This document shows positions 35,686 through 44,605 of a stretch of DNA of 64,000 bases, in pieces. Each line of letters begins with the position of its first letter. The stretch's first letter is position 1. Under the pieces are notes generated by a model. That model made no database searches. It was not told where the DNA came from and was given only the letters and a program-made list of their open reading frames with translations. Source of the DNA: MADRE3 sp963718195 (GTDB taxonomy: Bacteria; Desulfobacterota; Desulfobulbia; Desulfobulbales; Desulfocapsaceae); the NCBI GenBank assembly GCA_963718195.1, contig CAVQYQ010000008.1, positions 1 to 64,000 of the forward strand, given 5' to 3'. The translations under genes were made by a program, and so were the position numbers.

Positions 35686-35791
35686 GTATATTCTCCTGAT
35701 ATCTGAAAACCATTCGTCACTTTGATTGTGGCGAAATCTCGGTAATTAGCTTATCCGCAGCTTTCACTGCTCTTCAATTCCAGAACAAGTC

Positions 35792-35820
35792 TTTTTACCC
35801 GGTTATCAAGCAGTATGCAA
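35792..35820 (-). promoter_or_regulatory. predicted promoter of rpmB
   Basis: Minus-strand TTGCAT (35820-35815), a 17-bp spacer and TAAAAA (35797-35792), about 100 bp upstream of the L28 start. The hexamers are imperfect. Confidence 0.45.
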
Positions 35821-35881
35821 GAATTTTCTCTGTTTCACGCCCAAATCTTGATACTCAGGGAAAGAACAGCGCTGACCAGTA

Positions 35882-36208
35882 CTAATCATCGTTTGGCAAG
35901 GGGAGCAGCGTCACCAGGATTGTTTCACCGTCCTGCCTCAGGCCATATTTTTTCAACGGAGGCGAGTCATTGGTCAGGCATTCGCCACTCTCCAGATCAT
36001 ACTTCCACTTGTGCCGGGGACAGCAGGCAATGGGGCCATTCTCATACTCACCAAGCAGATCAGCACCCTGATGTTTGCAACTGGCTTCGATGGCAAAAAA
36101 ACTGCCATCACTTCTTTTTATAATGCCAACCAGCCTGCCAAGCAACTTTACTGTCTTGTGATTCTTGTCTTTAAAATCATTTATATGCGCAGCTTTGACA
36201 AAATCCAT
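35882..36208 (-). CDS. Rieske [2Fe-2S] ferredoxin-type protein
   Basis: A 108-residue soluble protein with the Rieske ligand boxes CKHQGADL (C-x-H) and CCPRHKWKYD (C-x2-H). LGRLVGIIKRSDGSFFAIEA is the typical N-terminal strand pair. There is no signal or Tat peptide and no membrane anchor, so it is a cytoplasmic electron carrier or oxygenase-type ferredoxin and not the cytochrome bc Rieske subunit. It stands alone on the minus strand. Its partner cannot be named from this window. Confidence 0.88.
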   Translation of the reverse strand: MDFVKAAHINDFKDKNHKTVKLLGRLVGIIKRSDGSFFAIEASCKHQGADLLGEYENGPIACCPRHKWKYDLESGECLTNDSPPLKKYGLRQDGETILVTLLPLPNDD

Positions 36209-36519
36209 TTATTCTTTCAACCCGTGTTAATTTTCGCAGAAAACTTCCCGATACTGAGATGCAAACATACTCGACAGTGGTCAAGGACAACAGCGACTGG
36301 GCAACTTTGTTTAATGGTATCCACGGCAGAAAGTCAACTGCCCAAGCCACGGGTAATGGCTATATATAAAAAATAATCTTTCCAAGCGATCAAAAACCTG
36401 TTTTAGTGCAAAGTCCACTAATTGTAGGCCATAATGATCATTTTTCTTGCAGATTTACCATTCACGTGATAGCAAATACCCTGACCTTTTTGATAATCGT
36501 TACCAACTAATTCGACTCT
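36209..36519. other. intergenic region upstream of resB
   Basis: About 310 bp between divergent genes. A weak, interrupted inverted repeat (TGGGCA near 36298 and TGCCCA near 36338) is the only structure noticed. No gene or convincing promoter pair was found. Confidence 0.4.
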
Positions 36520-37836
36520 ATGCAAAACAATAATTCCGTCTGGCAGTTTTTTGCCTCCGTCAAGCTTGCCCTCGTTACAATCTTTTTAATTGCGACAACC
36601 TCAATTATTGGAACACTCATCCCTCAAAAGGAATCTTTTGAGTGGTATGCAGCCCAGTACGGGCCAAAGAGTGCTCAGCTCTTTTCTGTGCTCGATATTC
36701 CGGATATGTACAATTCCTGGTGGTTTATCTCCTTGCTTTTTCTCCTGGGTTTTAATCTGGTTATCTGCAGTATTGACCGCTTTCCCGCAGTATGGCGGCA
36801 GGTTACAGCTGACGGACTCCAGGTCAGTGCGGAGCGGATCAGGAAAATGTCCAACCAGAAATGCTGGAGTTACCCGGAGACACCCTCTGCAGCAGCCCAG
36901 AAAATGACTGATGCCTTGAACAATCTAGGCTGGAAAACCTCTGTCAGGGAAGTTGACAACGATACCGTGATTTTCAGTCAGAAAGGCAGTTGGACCAGAA
37001 CTGGTGTCTATATCGTCCATGCCTCGATACTGGTCATTTTTCTTGGTGCAATCATTGGCAATCTCGGCGGATTCAAGGGAAGCGTCTCCATTCCTGAAAC
37101 CATGGAACGTGATAGAATTGCAATCTATGGTACCAGAGAGATCGTGGACCTGGGTTTTAGCGTACGCTGTAATTCTTTTGCAATCGAGTTCTACCCAAAC
37201 GGGATGCCCAAAGAGTATACCTCGAGCCTGACCGTCATCGAAAATGGCCAGGAACTGTTCACCCAGGAAATAGAAGTAAACAGCCCGCTAAAATATCGGG
37301 GGATCACCTTTTATCAATCAAGTTATGAAGCCTATCAGGATTTTGTAATCACGATAACAAACAAGGCCACAGGCAACCAGAAAACATTTATTTCACCATT
37401 TCAAAAGCAGACCGAATGGCCCGAGGAAAACCTGCGCTTTGGCGTCATTAATGCCAAGGCTCTGGGACAATCGATTGTCAGCTCGAAAATCTGGTTTTCC
37501 CAGGACGACGGCGAGCCAATAACCCAATGGCTCGACGACAATACCTCAGTAACAATGGGTGCAACAGGACAGGACTACCAGGTAGGTGTAAAGCAGATGT
37601 ACGCCACCGGGCTGCAGGTGGCCAAGGACCCTGGGGTATGGTGGGTATACATCGGCTGCGGACTCATGCTCTTGGGCCTCTATGTCGCCTTTTTCATGTC
37701 CCATAGAAGGATCTGGCTGCTGGTGACACATGGTAAAAATGGGTCTGAAATTATAGTGACGGGTTCCGCCAATAAAAACCGCCCCGGTTTTCAGCGGGTG
37801 TTCGACAATCTTGCCTTAAAACTTGAACAAACATAA
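36520..37836 (+). CDS. resB: cytochrome c biogenesis protein ResB (Ccs1)
   Basis: A 438-residue membrane protein of system II cytochrome c maturation, which together with CcsB carries heme across the membrane and attaches it to CxxCH motifs. It has the expected membrane helices: LALVTIFLIATTSIIGTLIP, WWFISLLFLLGFNLVICSI, TGVYIVHASILVIFLGAIIG (with the conserved histidine) and a C-terminal VWWVYIGCGLMLLGLYVAFF. The large periplasmic loop (about 190-390) includes NSPLKYRGITFYQSSYE, a family signature. CcsB follows 79 bp downstream, then a cytochrome c. Confidence 0.93.
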   Translation: MQNNNSVWQFFASVKLALVTIFLIATTSIIGTLIPQKESFEWYAAQYGPKSAQLFSVLDIPDMYNSWWFISLLFLLGFNLVICSIDRFPAVWRQVTADGLQVSAERIRKMSNQKCWSYPETPSAAAQKMTDALNNLGWKTSVREVDNDTVIFSQKGSWTRTGVYIVHASILVIFLGAIIGNLGGFKGSVSIPETMERDRIAIYGTREIVDLGFSVRCNSFAIEFYPNGMPKEYTSSLTVIENGQELFTQEIEVNSPLKYRGITFYQSSYEAYQDFVITITNKATGNQKTFISPFQKQTEWPEENLRFGVINAKALGQSIVSSKIWFSQDDGEPITQWLDDNTSVTMGATGQDYQVGVKQMYATGLQVAKDPGVWWVYIGCGLMLLGLYVAFFMSHRRIWLLVTHGKNGSEIIVTGSANKNRPGFQRVFDNLALKLEQT

Positions 37837-37915
37837 TAAAACTCGTTAAGAATAGGTCACATTGATTCAAATCTTTGGTATTTATAACGAAACTCTTCTC
37901 TAATGGAGCTTCAGC

Positions 37916-38761
37916 ATGGATAGTTCACAGCTACTTGGAATAACAACCTTTACCCTCCTTTTTGCCTCTTTTCTGTATATTGGCACACTGGTATTCAAGG
38001 CAAAAAACTTTGGTGCCATTGCCACCGGTTTTACCGTTATTGCCCTGCTCATACTTACCGCAGGTCTTGGACTCAGGTGGATTGAATCGTACCAGATGGG
38101 AATTGGCCATGCTCCGCTTACCAACATGTACGAATCTGTGGTATTCTTTGCCTGGACTATCATCATCTTTTACCTTGGTATCGAATGGAAGTTCCAGACC
38201 AAGACCATTGGCGCTTTTGCCGTACCGATTGCTTTTCTGGCAATGGCGTATGCATCATTTGCACCGATCAATCGCGGTATAAATCCGCTTGTTCCTGCCC
38301 TCCAGTCCAATTGGCTGCTGGCCCATGTCATTACCTGCTTCGTCGGCTATGCAGCGTTCGCCATCGCCGCAGCACTCGGAATAATGTTTCTCTGCAAGAC
38401 ATCGTTTGGCGCCAGCAATAGTGGTGATCAGACAAAGGAGCGTTTGCCCTCACTGGAGATACTAGAAGATATAACCCACAAAAGTATGATTTTCGGTTTT
38501 ATCTGGCTCAGTGCCGGTATTATTACCGGTGCAATCTGGGCCAATTCAGCCTGGGGAACCTACTGGAGTTGGGACCCGAAGGAAACATGGTCGCTGATTA
38601 CCTGGTTTGTCTATGCCTTCACACTCCATGCCCGTTATACACGTGGAATAAAAGGAAAAACAATTGCCTGGCTTTCACTCGTCGGTTTCGTCGCCGTTAT
38701 TTTCACATACTACGGTGTAAACTTTCTGTTATCCGGTTTGCACAGTTACGGATCCAGTTAA
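37916..38761 (+). CDS. ccsB: cytochrome c biogenesis protein CcsB/ResC (heme channel)
   Basis: A 281-residue membrane protein with about eight helices and the heme-handling WWD domain: WGTYWSWDPKETWSLITWF. Conserved histidines in TFTLHARYTRG-like FTLHARY and in the MGIGHAPLTNMYE loop are expected heme ligands. It acts with ResB on the outer face of the inner membrane. The tetraheme cytochrome encoded next is a likely client. Confidence 0.94.
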   Translation: MDSSQLLGITTFTLLFASFLYIGTLVFKAKNFGAIATGFTVIALLILTAGLGLRWIESYQMGIGHAPLTNMYESVVFFAWTIIIFYLGIEWKFQTKTIGAFAVPIAFLAMAYASFAPINRGINPLVPALQSNWLLAHVITCFVGYAAFAIAAALGIMFLCKTSFGASNSGDQTKERLPSLEILEDITHKSMIFGFIWLSAGIITGAIWANSAWGTYWSWDPKETWSLITWFVYAFTLHARYTRGIKGKTIAWLSLVGFVAVIFTYYGVNFLLSGLHSYGSS

Positions 38762-38815
38762 TTTTTAATTATAAATACAGCCTTTTAAATAGTACTATTT
38801 TGCTTTTGTGGTTTC

Positions 38816-38844
38816 TTGACAGAAAGCGAGCAACCCGGTATAAA
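38816..38844 (+). promoter_or_regulatory. strong sigma70-type promoter of the cytochrome c3 gene
   Basis: TTGACA (38816-38821), a 17-bp spacer and TATAAA (38839-38844), about 60 bp before the ATG at 38911. It is one of the best consensus matches in the window, consistent with a highly expressed cytochrome made independently of resB-ccsB. Confidence 0.75.
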
Positions 38845-38910
38845 CTGTATATATTGATTTTTTTTTCTGTTGTATTTCTGGCTAATTTTAATTTGAGAGG
38901 AGCGGACACC

Positions 38911-39318
38911 ATGACCAAAAAAATCATCATCTGTGTATTTGGCGTAATTTTTCTCTGTTGTGCAGGCATCGTTATTGCTGACAACGGCCCAGCCGATATG
39001 ATGCTGCAGGCTGAGAAAGACAAGGCAAAAAAACCTAAGCCAGCTGTATTTCCGCACAAGGCACATCAGGACATCGCCAAATGCGGTGATTGTCATCACA
39101 GCGCCAAAGACGGTAAGCAGGTTCCTTACGAAGAGGGCCAGGAAATTGCCAAATGTGAGAGCTGCCATTTCAAGGGGTCCGGCATGGACAAAAAAATTGA
39201 AACGTACAAGGGAGCCGCACATGCGAATTGCAAGGGATGCCATAAAGAGGTCGTTGCAAGCAAGCCTGAGCTCGCTGATAAGTTCAAGGGCTGCCTCCCC
39301 TGCCACCCTAAGAAATAG
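38911..39318 (+). CDS. periplasmic tetraheme class III cytochrome c (cytochrome c3 family)
   Basis: A 135-residue protein with a signal peptide (KKIIICVFGVIFLCCAGIVI, cleavage near IAD-NG). Four CxxCH heme sites follow: CGDCHH, CESCHF, CKGCHK and CLPCHP, plus extra histidines (FPHKAHQ, HANC) that supply bis-His ligation. The FPHKAHQ...CGDCHH start is typical of cytochrome c3. Such proteins shuttle electrons from periplasmic hydrogenases or formate dehydrogenases to membrane complexes in sulfate reducers. GAGAGGAG lies 8 bp before the ATG at 38911; the longer open frame from 38569 overlaps ccsB and is rejected. Confidence 0.94.
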   Translation: MTKKIIICVFGVIFLCCAGIVIADNGPADMMLQAEKDKAKKPKPAVFPHKAHQDIAKCGDCHHSAKDGKQVPYEEGQEIAKCESCHFKGSGMDKKIETYKGAAHANCKGCHKEVVASKPELADKFKGCLPCHPKK

Positions 39319-39338
39319 ACTTTTTTGATTATAGAAAT

Positions 39339-39375
39339 AAAAAAGGCTGCTCCGTTTGGAGCAGCCTTTTTTATT
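39339..39375. terminator. bidirectional rho-independent terminator between cytochrome c3 and glyS
   Basis: GGCTGCTCC-GTTT-GGAGCAGCC is a perfect 9-bp stem with AAAAA on one side and TTTTTT on the other, so it can stop transcription from both convergent genes. Confidence 0.9.
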
Positions 39376-39395
39376 TTATTGTCTTTCTTTTACTC

Positions 39396-41480
39396 TCAGC
39401 CCGCATGCATGCGTGAGATATCACCGACCTCTAAAATAAGATTACCGATAGCGGTCATCAGATTCAGCCGATTCCTTCTCAATTGCTGGTCCTCAGCCAT
39501 TACCATCACCTCATCAAAAAATTGATCTATCGGGTTTTTCAGCTGAATCATACTCTCCAGGAGCCCAAGATAATCCTTATTTTCAAGCCCCGCTTTGGTA
39601 GTGCGTGCAAGTGATTGATATGCAGACCAGAGCTGACGTTCTGCCTCCACTTCAAAGAGGTTTTGATCGACATCGGTTTCACTGTTGTCCTTGACGATGT
39701 TTCTCACACGTTTAAATGACGCTGACAGCACTTCAAATGACTCATTTTTTTTCATGGCAGAGAACGCTTCTATCCGTTTCATACAGTCATTAATATCGAG
39801 GAACCTGACCGATGTCACCGCATCAACGGCACGACCGTCCACGCCACTTGCAACACAGTCATTGTTGAATCGGTTCCTGATAAAGGCGACAATGAGCTCA
39901 ACCGTATCACTGCTGCCATTCACCCTGTCGCCATAAAGAGCAAGCGCTTTCTGGATAATATCAGGCAGCACCAGTGAATAGCCACGATCCTGTATAATAT
40001 GCAGAACAGCGAGTGAAAGCCGCCTGAGACCAAATGGATCAGCAGTTCCTGTCGGCTGCTGGCCAATACCGAAACAACCGGCTATGGTGTCAATCCTGTC
40101 AGCCAGTCCGACGAGTGCACCAACAGCAGAAGATGGTAGCTCGGCGCCTGAACGAAGTGGCATGTAGTGCTGTTTGATCGCTTCAGCAACCTCACTGTCT
40201 TCGTTGTCATGCAGGGCATATGCACATCCCATTATCCCCTGCAGTGAAGGAAACTCACCGACCATATCCGTAATCAAATCCGCCTTGCAGAGTTTGGCAG
40301 CCCTGCAGGCCTTATCTGCAAGCGTTGGTTCGAGTTCATCACCGAGTAATCGGGTCAACTTGACAACACGATCAATTTTTTCCTTCACTGAGCCAAGTTT
40401 TGCCTGAAAGATAATGCCTGAGAGCATTTCGACCCGATCTTCCAGACGCTTTTTCTTGTCCGAATCAAAGAAGAACAGTGCATCTTCGAGGCGCGCTCGC
40501 AAGACACGCTCGTGACCCTCCCGGGTCAGCGCGATGTCATTGACGCCGGTATTGTTTACCGCAACGAAACCGGATAACAAGGTCTTCTCACCGTTCACCA
40601 CTGGAAAATATTTCTGGTGCTCTCTCATTGAGGTAACCAGCACCTCATCGGGTAATTGCAGGAATTTTTCATCAAATCTGCCACATACACCATACGGTTT
40701 CTCAACAAGGTTGGTAACGGTATGGAGTAAACGCTCATCGATGGCCACCTCAGCGGCACCAGAAAAGTCGGTGTCAGCCGCGGCCTTTTTTATCTCCTCC
40801 AGCACCTTCTGCTCTCTTGTCTCAAAATCAGCGATGACAAAAACAGAGTCCATTACCGTTTCATACGCCGAAGCGCTGCTGATTTCATTTTCACCCGGAG
40901 CCATAAACCGGTGACCCCGCGTGAAGCGACCGGAAACAATACCATCATGCTCAACAGGGACAACTGAATCTCCAAGTAACGCCACAAGCCACTGAATGGG
41001 CCTGGCAAAACTGTTTTGATAACTTCCCCACCTCATGGATTTTGCAAAAGACAGTTCCAGGATCAGCTCTTTGAGTAATTCTGGCAGAAGAGACGAACTC
41101 GGCTCTCCTTTTACTTCTCTGGTCAGTTGCAGGTATTCCCCTTTGGCTGTTTCAACCACGGAAAGTTGATCCACGGAAACACCTTTGGACCTGGCAAAGC
41201 CGGTTGCTGCTTTTGTTGGGTTCCCCTCAGAATCATAGGCCGCTTTTTTTGAGGGCCCCAGGGACGTTTCCAAACTGTCTTCCTGTCTGTCTGCAAGGCT
41301 GGAAACGAGCAACGCCAATCGTCTTGGAGTACAAAATGTTTTTACCGAGCCAAAAGGCAATTTGAGTTTTTTGGCTTTTGATTCAAACAGTGCCTGAAGC
41401 TGCTTGGCGGCGGGGTTCAGAAAGCCCGCCGGTATTTCCTCCGTACCGATTTCAAAAAGTAGATCATTCATGTGACTCAT
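39396..41480 (-). CDS. glyS: glycyl-tRNA synthetase beta subunit
   Basis: A 694-residue beta chain of the tetrameric glycyl-tRNA synthetase. The start MNDLLFEIGTEEIPAGFL is the family signature, and GGRFTRGHRFM-type GIVSGRFTRGHRFMAPGE, VLRARLEDALFFFDSDKK and GLADRIDTIAGCFGIGQQPT are conserved blocks. The C-terminal DALR-like anticodon region is present. The start could be the ATG at 41480 or three codons later. The alpha subunit gene glyQ is normally adjacent but is not in this window. glyS is the last gene of the purA-led minus-strand run. Confidence 0.95.
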   Translation of the reverse strand: MSHMNDLLFEIGTEEIPAGFLNPAAKQLQALFESKAKKLKLPFGSVKTFCTPRRLALLVSSLADRQEDSLETSLGPSKKAAYDSEGNPTKAATGFARSKGVSVDQLSVVETAKGEYLQLTREVKGEPSSSLLPELLKELILELSFAKSMRWGSYQNSFARPIQWLVALLGDSVVPVEHDGIVSGRFTRGHRFMAPGENEISSASAYETVMDSVFVIADFETREQKVLEEIKKAAADTDFSGAAEVAIDERLLHTVTNLVEKPYGVCGRFDEKFLQLPDEVLVTSMREHQKYFPVVNGEKTLLSGFVAVNNTGVNDIALTREGHERVLRARLEDALFFFDSDKKKRLEDRVEMLSGIIFQAKLGSVKEKIDRVVKLTRLLGDELEPTLADKACRAAKLCKADLITDMVGEFPSLQGIMGCAYALHDNEDSEVAEAIKQHYMPLRSGAELPSSAVGALVGLADRIDTIAGCFGIGQQPTGTADPFGLRRLSLAVLHIIQDRGYSLVLPDIIQKALALYGDRVNGSSDTVELIVAFIRNRFNNDCVASGVDGRAVDAVTSVRFLDINDCMKRIEAFSAMKKNESFEVLSASFKRVRNIVKDNSETDVDQNLFEVEAERQLWSAYQSLARTTKAGLENKDYLGLLESMIQLKNPIDQFFDEVMVMAEDQQLRRNRLNLMTAIGNLILEVGDISRMHAG

Positions 41481-41513
41481 TCTCTTGATTATAGTGAAAC
41501 ATTTATTATGAAA

Positions 41514-42248
41514 TCACGGTGTATCCGTGGATGATATTGTGGCAAAAAGTGAGTATCCCTGAGAAATATTCTCGACAGTAATCGAATACCACTTTAGCTC
41601 AAGCAGCTCATCAAATCGGTTAACCAGACTTTCAAGCAATGACTCCATCGGTTTTTCTGCTGCATTGATTTTATTTCCTTCAGATGACTCTTTGCTGATG
41701 GTCTTCTCAACAACTCCTATCAGATCCTCGAGCCACATAAATTTATTAAACCGAGCACTTACAGAGACGTTCCCCCATAATCCGACAGCCCCACTGTCCC
41801 CTGACAGTGAATGACCGGTGAAGGGGTGGGCAACGGGAACTAGAATATCCAGCCTCAGATCTTCTTCTTCCTCGAGAAGACAGTGCATGGCACAATCATA
41901 CTTTCTCACCTGAAATTCATCACCTCCACCGGTGTCATGCAGAAAAAACGGAAAGGTTATCTCGATGTGGGCCGCTTCAGCATCAAGTCTATCTTTCATC
42001 TCCTCGAGTATTAAACGAAATCGCTTGAGGTCGACCTGGCCATGAAACCTGTTCAGGATCTCTATAAACCTACTCATGTGCGTACCCTTGAAATGGTGCG
42101 GCAGGTTCACATACATGTTGACGGTTGCGATGGTTTTCTGGCTCTTCTGAGACTTATCAAGCACCGTTATCGGGTAGGTAATGGTCTTTACTCCTACCTT
42201 CTTTATATCGATTCGCCGGTGATCAATCTGGCTCTGGATATCTTTCAT
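41514..42248 (-). CDS. FolE2-like protein lacking the catalytic/metal motifs
   Basis: A 244-residue protein clearly related to GTP cyclohydrolase IB (FolE2): MKDIQSQIDHRRIDIKKVGV at the start, FKGTHMSRFIEILNRF, EAAHIEITFPFF, and FMWLEDLIGVVEKT. The regions that carry metal and catalysis in FolE2 are replaced: VPVAHPFTGHSLSGDSGAVG where VPVTSLCPCSK and a following HNQR are expected, and VENISQGYSLFA where ESIHNHxAFA is expected. No cysteine replaces the catalytic one. It is unlikely to make dihydroneopterin triphosphate by the known mechanism. It may bind a pterin or nucleotide in another role; this is inference. It lies between glyS and a response regulator. Confidence 0.8.
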   Translation of the reverse strand: MKDIQSQIDHRRIDIKKVGVKTITYPITVLDKSQKSQKTIATVNMYVNLPHHFKGTHMSRFIEILNRFHGQVDLKRFRLILEEMKDRLDAEAAHIEITFPFFLHDTGGGDEFQVRKYDCAMHCLLEEEEDLRLDILVPVAHPFTGHSLSGDSGAVGLWGNVSVSARFNKFMWLEDLIGVVEKTISKESSEGNKINAAEKPMESLLESLVNRFDELLELKWYSITVENISQGYSLFATISSTDTP

Positions 42249-42312
42249 TAAAAACTCTTGTAAATATCTGGTAATGAAGATGGACAGACGGAAAACGGTG
42301 TGAAAGCGGCGA

Positions 42313-42663
42313 TCAGCCTAAAAGACGGCGAACCGTGTTTTTCAACTCTGTCAGGTCCGATGACTTAACAACATACTCATCCGATGCCCAGGCCCCGAGA
42401 TCTTGTTTATATTCATGATATGCACTGCTTAGAATGATCGGAATGGCAGCATCTATCATTTTCATCTGACGAAGTACCTCGATTCCGTTTAAGCCCGGCA
42501 TCTGGATATCAAGAATAACCAGATCCGGCTGGTCAGAACGAAATAGCTCCAGTGCTTCATCGCCGTTAAACGCTGATGCAACACGATACCCCTCATCTTT
42601 AAACTCCTCCTGGTAGAGAAGCTGAATAGCCTGGTCATCATCAACGAGCAGTATCTTTTTCAC
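42313..42663 (-). CDS. single-domain response regulator
   Basis: A 116-residue stand-alone receiver domain: acidic pocket LLVDDDQ, phosphoacceptor aspartate in LVILDIQMPGLNG, switch serine in IILSSAY and conserved lysine in YVVKSSD. No output domain is attached, so it must act by protein contact in a phosphorelay or on motility/adhesion targets. No kinase is encoded nearby. The sequence is close to CheY/Spo0F-type receivers in length. Confidence 0.92.
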   Translation of the reverse strand: MKKILLVDDDQAIQLLYQEEFKDEGYRVASAFNGDEALELFRSDQPDLVILDIQMPGLNGIEVLRQMKMIDAAIPIILSSAYHEYKQDLGAWASDEYVVKSSDLTELKNTVRRLLG

Positions 42664-42674
42664 CTGTCACCCCT

Positions 42675-43679
42675 TCAATTATCCAGAGATTCTCGTAAAT
42701 ACTGTGCAGACTCTTCCGGCGGCAATGGGTTTATGTAAAACCCGGAACCCCACTCAAACCCAGCTATTGATGTCAATTTTGGTACGATTTCGAAATGCCA
42801 GTGATAATGATCCAGTTGCCCGGACCTGAGCGGCTCGGTATGAAGTACAAAATTATACGGGACGTTTGGAATGCATTGATTCAGCCTGCGAAGACTCTCT
42901 GAAAAAAGCTGGGAAAGACTGATCAACTTATGATCATCAATTGAGCAGAACCCTGAAGCGTGTTCTTTGGGGAGTACCCACATCTCAAAAGGGGTGCGTG
43001 GCGCAAACGGCGCAATGGTAATAAATGAGTCATTCTGACAGACGACCCGGACGTTTTGCTGGGTTTCCTGCCTGATAATGTCACAGAAGATACATCTATC
43101 CTTGTAGCGATAGTATGATTTTGCCCCTGACAGTTCTGAGACAATCATCCTGGGTAAAACAGGCAGGGCAATAAGTTGGGAGTGAGAGTGTTCGAGGGAC
43201 GCGCCGGCTGCCTTTCCATGGTTTTTGAAAATCATCACGTATCGAAACCGTGAATCCTTTTCAAGATCTTTCAACCGATCCCTGTACGCCTTGAAAACAA
43301 GACTGACATGGTCGACCGGTAGATCCCATAAAAGATTCTCATGGCCGGGGCACTCTATGATTACCTCGTGTGCGCCGATGCCATTCATTCGATCATAGAG
43401 ACCTTCACCCTCTTTTCCCAGTTCTCCTTCTATTCTCAGGGCGGGATATTTGTTTGGAACAACCCGCACCTGCCAGTCGGGGTTATTTGCGGTGGCTTCC
43501 GGGTTGGAGCGAAAGGCTAAAACCTCTGATGGAGTGGAGCTTTCATTCCCGGAGCAGAGCGGGCAAAACCCACCGAGTACTGCCGGTTCGTCGACAAAAA
43601 AATCTGTCGGTCGTTTCTGCCGTTCCTTGGAAATAATGATCCAGCGGCCAAGGACGGGGTCTTTTCGAAGCTCAGGCAT
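42675..43679 (-). CDS. galT: galactose-1-phosphate uridylyltransferase (GalT family)
   Basis: A 334-residue HIT-superfamily nucleotidyltransferase. It starts MPELRKDPVLGRWIIISKERQKRP, has zinc-site cysteines in FCPLCSGNE and RCIFCDI, and the catalytic block ASLEHSHSQLIALP, where the second histidine accepts UMP. A second HIT half with LDHYHWHFEIVPK ends the protein. The HSHSQ form, as opposed to HPHGQ of the E. coli enzyme, is usual in the shorter bacterial/archaeal branch, and ADP-glucose phosphorylase is a possible alternative. The stop is 4 bp upstream of the response regulator side; no other Leloir gene is nearby. Confidence 0.85.
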   Translation of the reverse strand: MPELRKDPVLGRWIIISKERQKRPTDFFVDEPAVLGGFCPLCSGNESSTPSEVLAFRSNPEATANNPDWQVRVVPNKYPALRIEGELGKEGEGLYDRMNGIGAHEVIIECPGHENLLWDLPVDHVSLVFKAYRDRLKDLEKDSRFRYVMIFKNHGKAAGASLEHSHSQLIALPVLPRMIVSELSGAKSYYRYKDRCIFCDIIRQETQQNVRVVCQNDSFITIAPFAPRTPFEMWVLPKEHASGFCSIDDHKLISLSQLFSESLRRLNQCIPNVPYNFVLHTEPLRSGQLDHYHWHFEIVPKLTSIAGFEWGSGFYINPLPPEESAQYLRESLDN

Positions 43680-43683
43680 TCAG

Positions 43684-44046
43684 TTATTGCCCCTGAGACT
43701 TTTCCTTCTGCTCCTGGAGTGTTTTACAATCGATACAGAGCGTTGTGACAGGTCTGGCCTCCAGTCGCTTTATATTGATGTCGTCCCCGCAGCCTTCACA
43801 GATTCCATATTCACCATCATCGATCCGACTAAGCGCTTCTTCAATCTTGCCGAGCAGTTTTCTTTCCCGGTCCCTGATTCTCAGTTCGAAACTACGATCT
43901 GATTCTATTGTAGCTCTGTCATTAGGGTCAGGAATGTTGTTGTTCTGATCGGTCATCTCAGCGAGCGTTTTGTCTGCCTCACTGATTATGTCGTTACGCT
44001 TGTCCTCGAGCTGCTTTTTGAATTTTTCCAGTATATCCTTCTCCAT
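43684..44046 (-). CDS. dksA: DksA/TraR-family zinc-finger protein
   Basis: A 120-residue protein with a helical hairpin (about 1-70, LEDKRNDIISEADKTLAEMT) and the C4 zinc finger CEGCGDDINIKRLEARPVTTLCIDCK. The hairpin tip has DPNDRATIESDRSFELRIRDRERK; DksA itself has two key aspartates in this coiled-coil tip. Family members bind the RNA polymerase secondary channel and modulate initiation with ppGpp. It is a DksA or one of several paralogues usual in this group, so the symbol is tentative. Confidence 0.87.
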   Translation of the reverse strand: MEKDILEKFKKQLEDKRNDIISEADKTLAEMTDQNNNIPDPNDRATIESDRSFELRIRDRERKLLGKIEEALSRIDDGEYGICEGCGDDINIKRLEARPVTTLCIDCKTLQEQKEKSQGQ

Positions 44047-44099
44047 CCGGTATCTCCTTCACACTATTAATCAAGGGAAACTATCCCCAGGCATCCTGG

Positions 44100-44594
44100 T
44101 CAACCTGGTCGAGTAAAGGTACCACTCTTTCCACCAGTCTTCTTCAGTAAACGTATATTATCAATTACCATTGTTTTATCAACAGCTTTACACATATCGT
44201 ATATGGTCAAGGCGGCAATGGAGACAGCGGTGAGTGCTTCCATTTCAACCCCTGTTTTACCGGATATACCTACAGTTGCATGTATTTCAATTATACTCTT
44301 TTCCTCTATCAACTCAAAATCAACCGTTACTTTCGTAATCATTAACGGATGGGTCAGCGGTATCAGGCTATCCACCTTTTTTGCCGCCATGATCCCTGCG
44401 ATCCGGGCAACGCCGAGCACGTCTCCCTTTTTTATGGAACCTCGTTTTACCAGGTCAAACGCTTCCCTGCTCATGGTTATCGCGCCTGCTGCATGGGCGA
44501 CCCGTTCTGTTTCCAGCTTTTTGCCAACATCGACCATCACGGCATTGCCATCCGAATCAAAATGGGTAAGCGGGGACTGCTGTTTTTCTGCCAT
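44100..44594 (-). CDS. moaC: cyclic pyranopterin monophosphate synthase MoaC
   Basis: A 164-residue molybdenum cofactor enzyme that, after MoaA, forms cyclic pyranopterin monophosphate. Conserved segments are LTHFDSDGNAVMVDVGKK, GDVLGVARIAGIMAAKK, LIPLTHPLMITKV and GVEMEALTAVSIAALTIYDMCKA. The C-terminal LLKKTGGKSGTF is typical. All catalytic lysines and the histidine seem present. Other moa genes are not nearby, so it stands alone in a housekeeping run. Confidence 0.95.
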   Translation of the reverse strand: MAEKQQSPLTHFDSDGNAVMVDVGKKLETERVAHAAGAITMSREAFDLVKRGSIKKGDVLGVARIAGIMAAKKVDSLIPLTHPLMITKVTVDFELIEEKSIIEIHATVGISGKTGVEMEALTAVSIAALTIYDMCKAVDKTMVIDNIRLLKKTGGKSGTFTRPG

Positions 44595-44605
44595 AGTTTT
44601 CCTGA

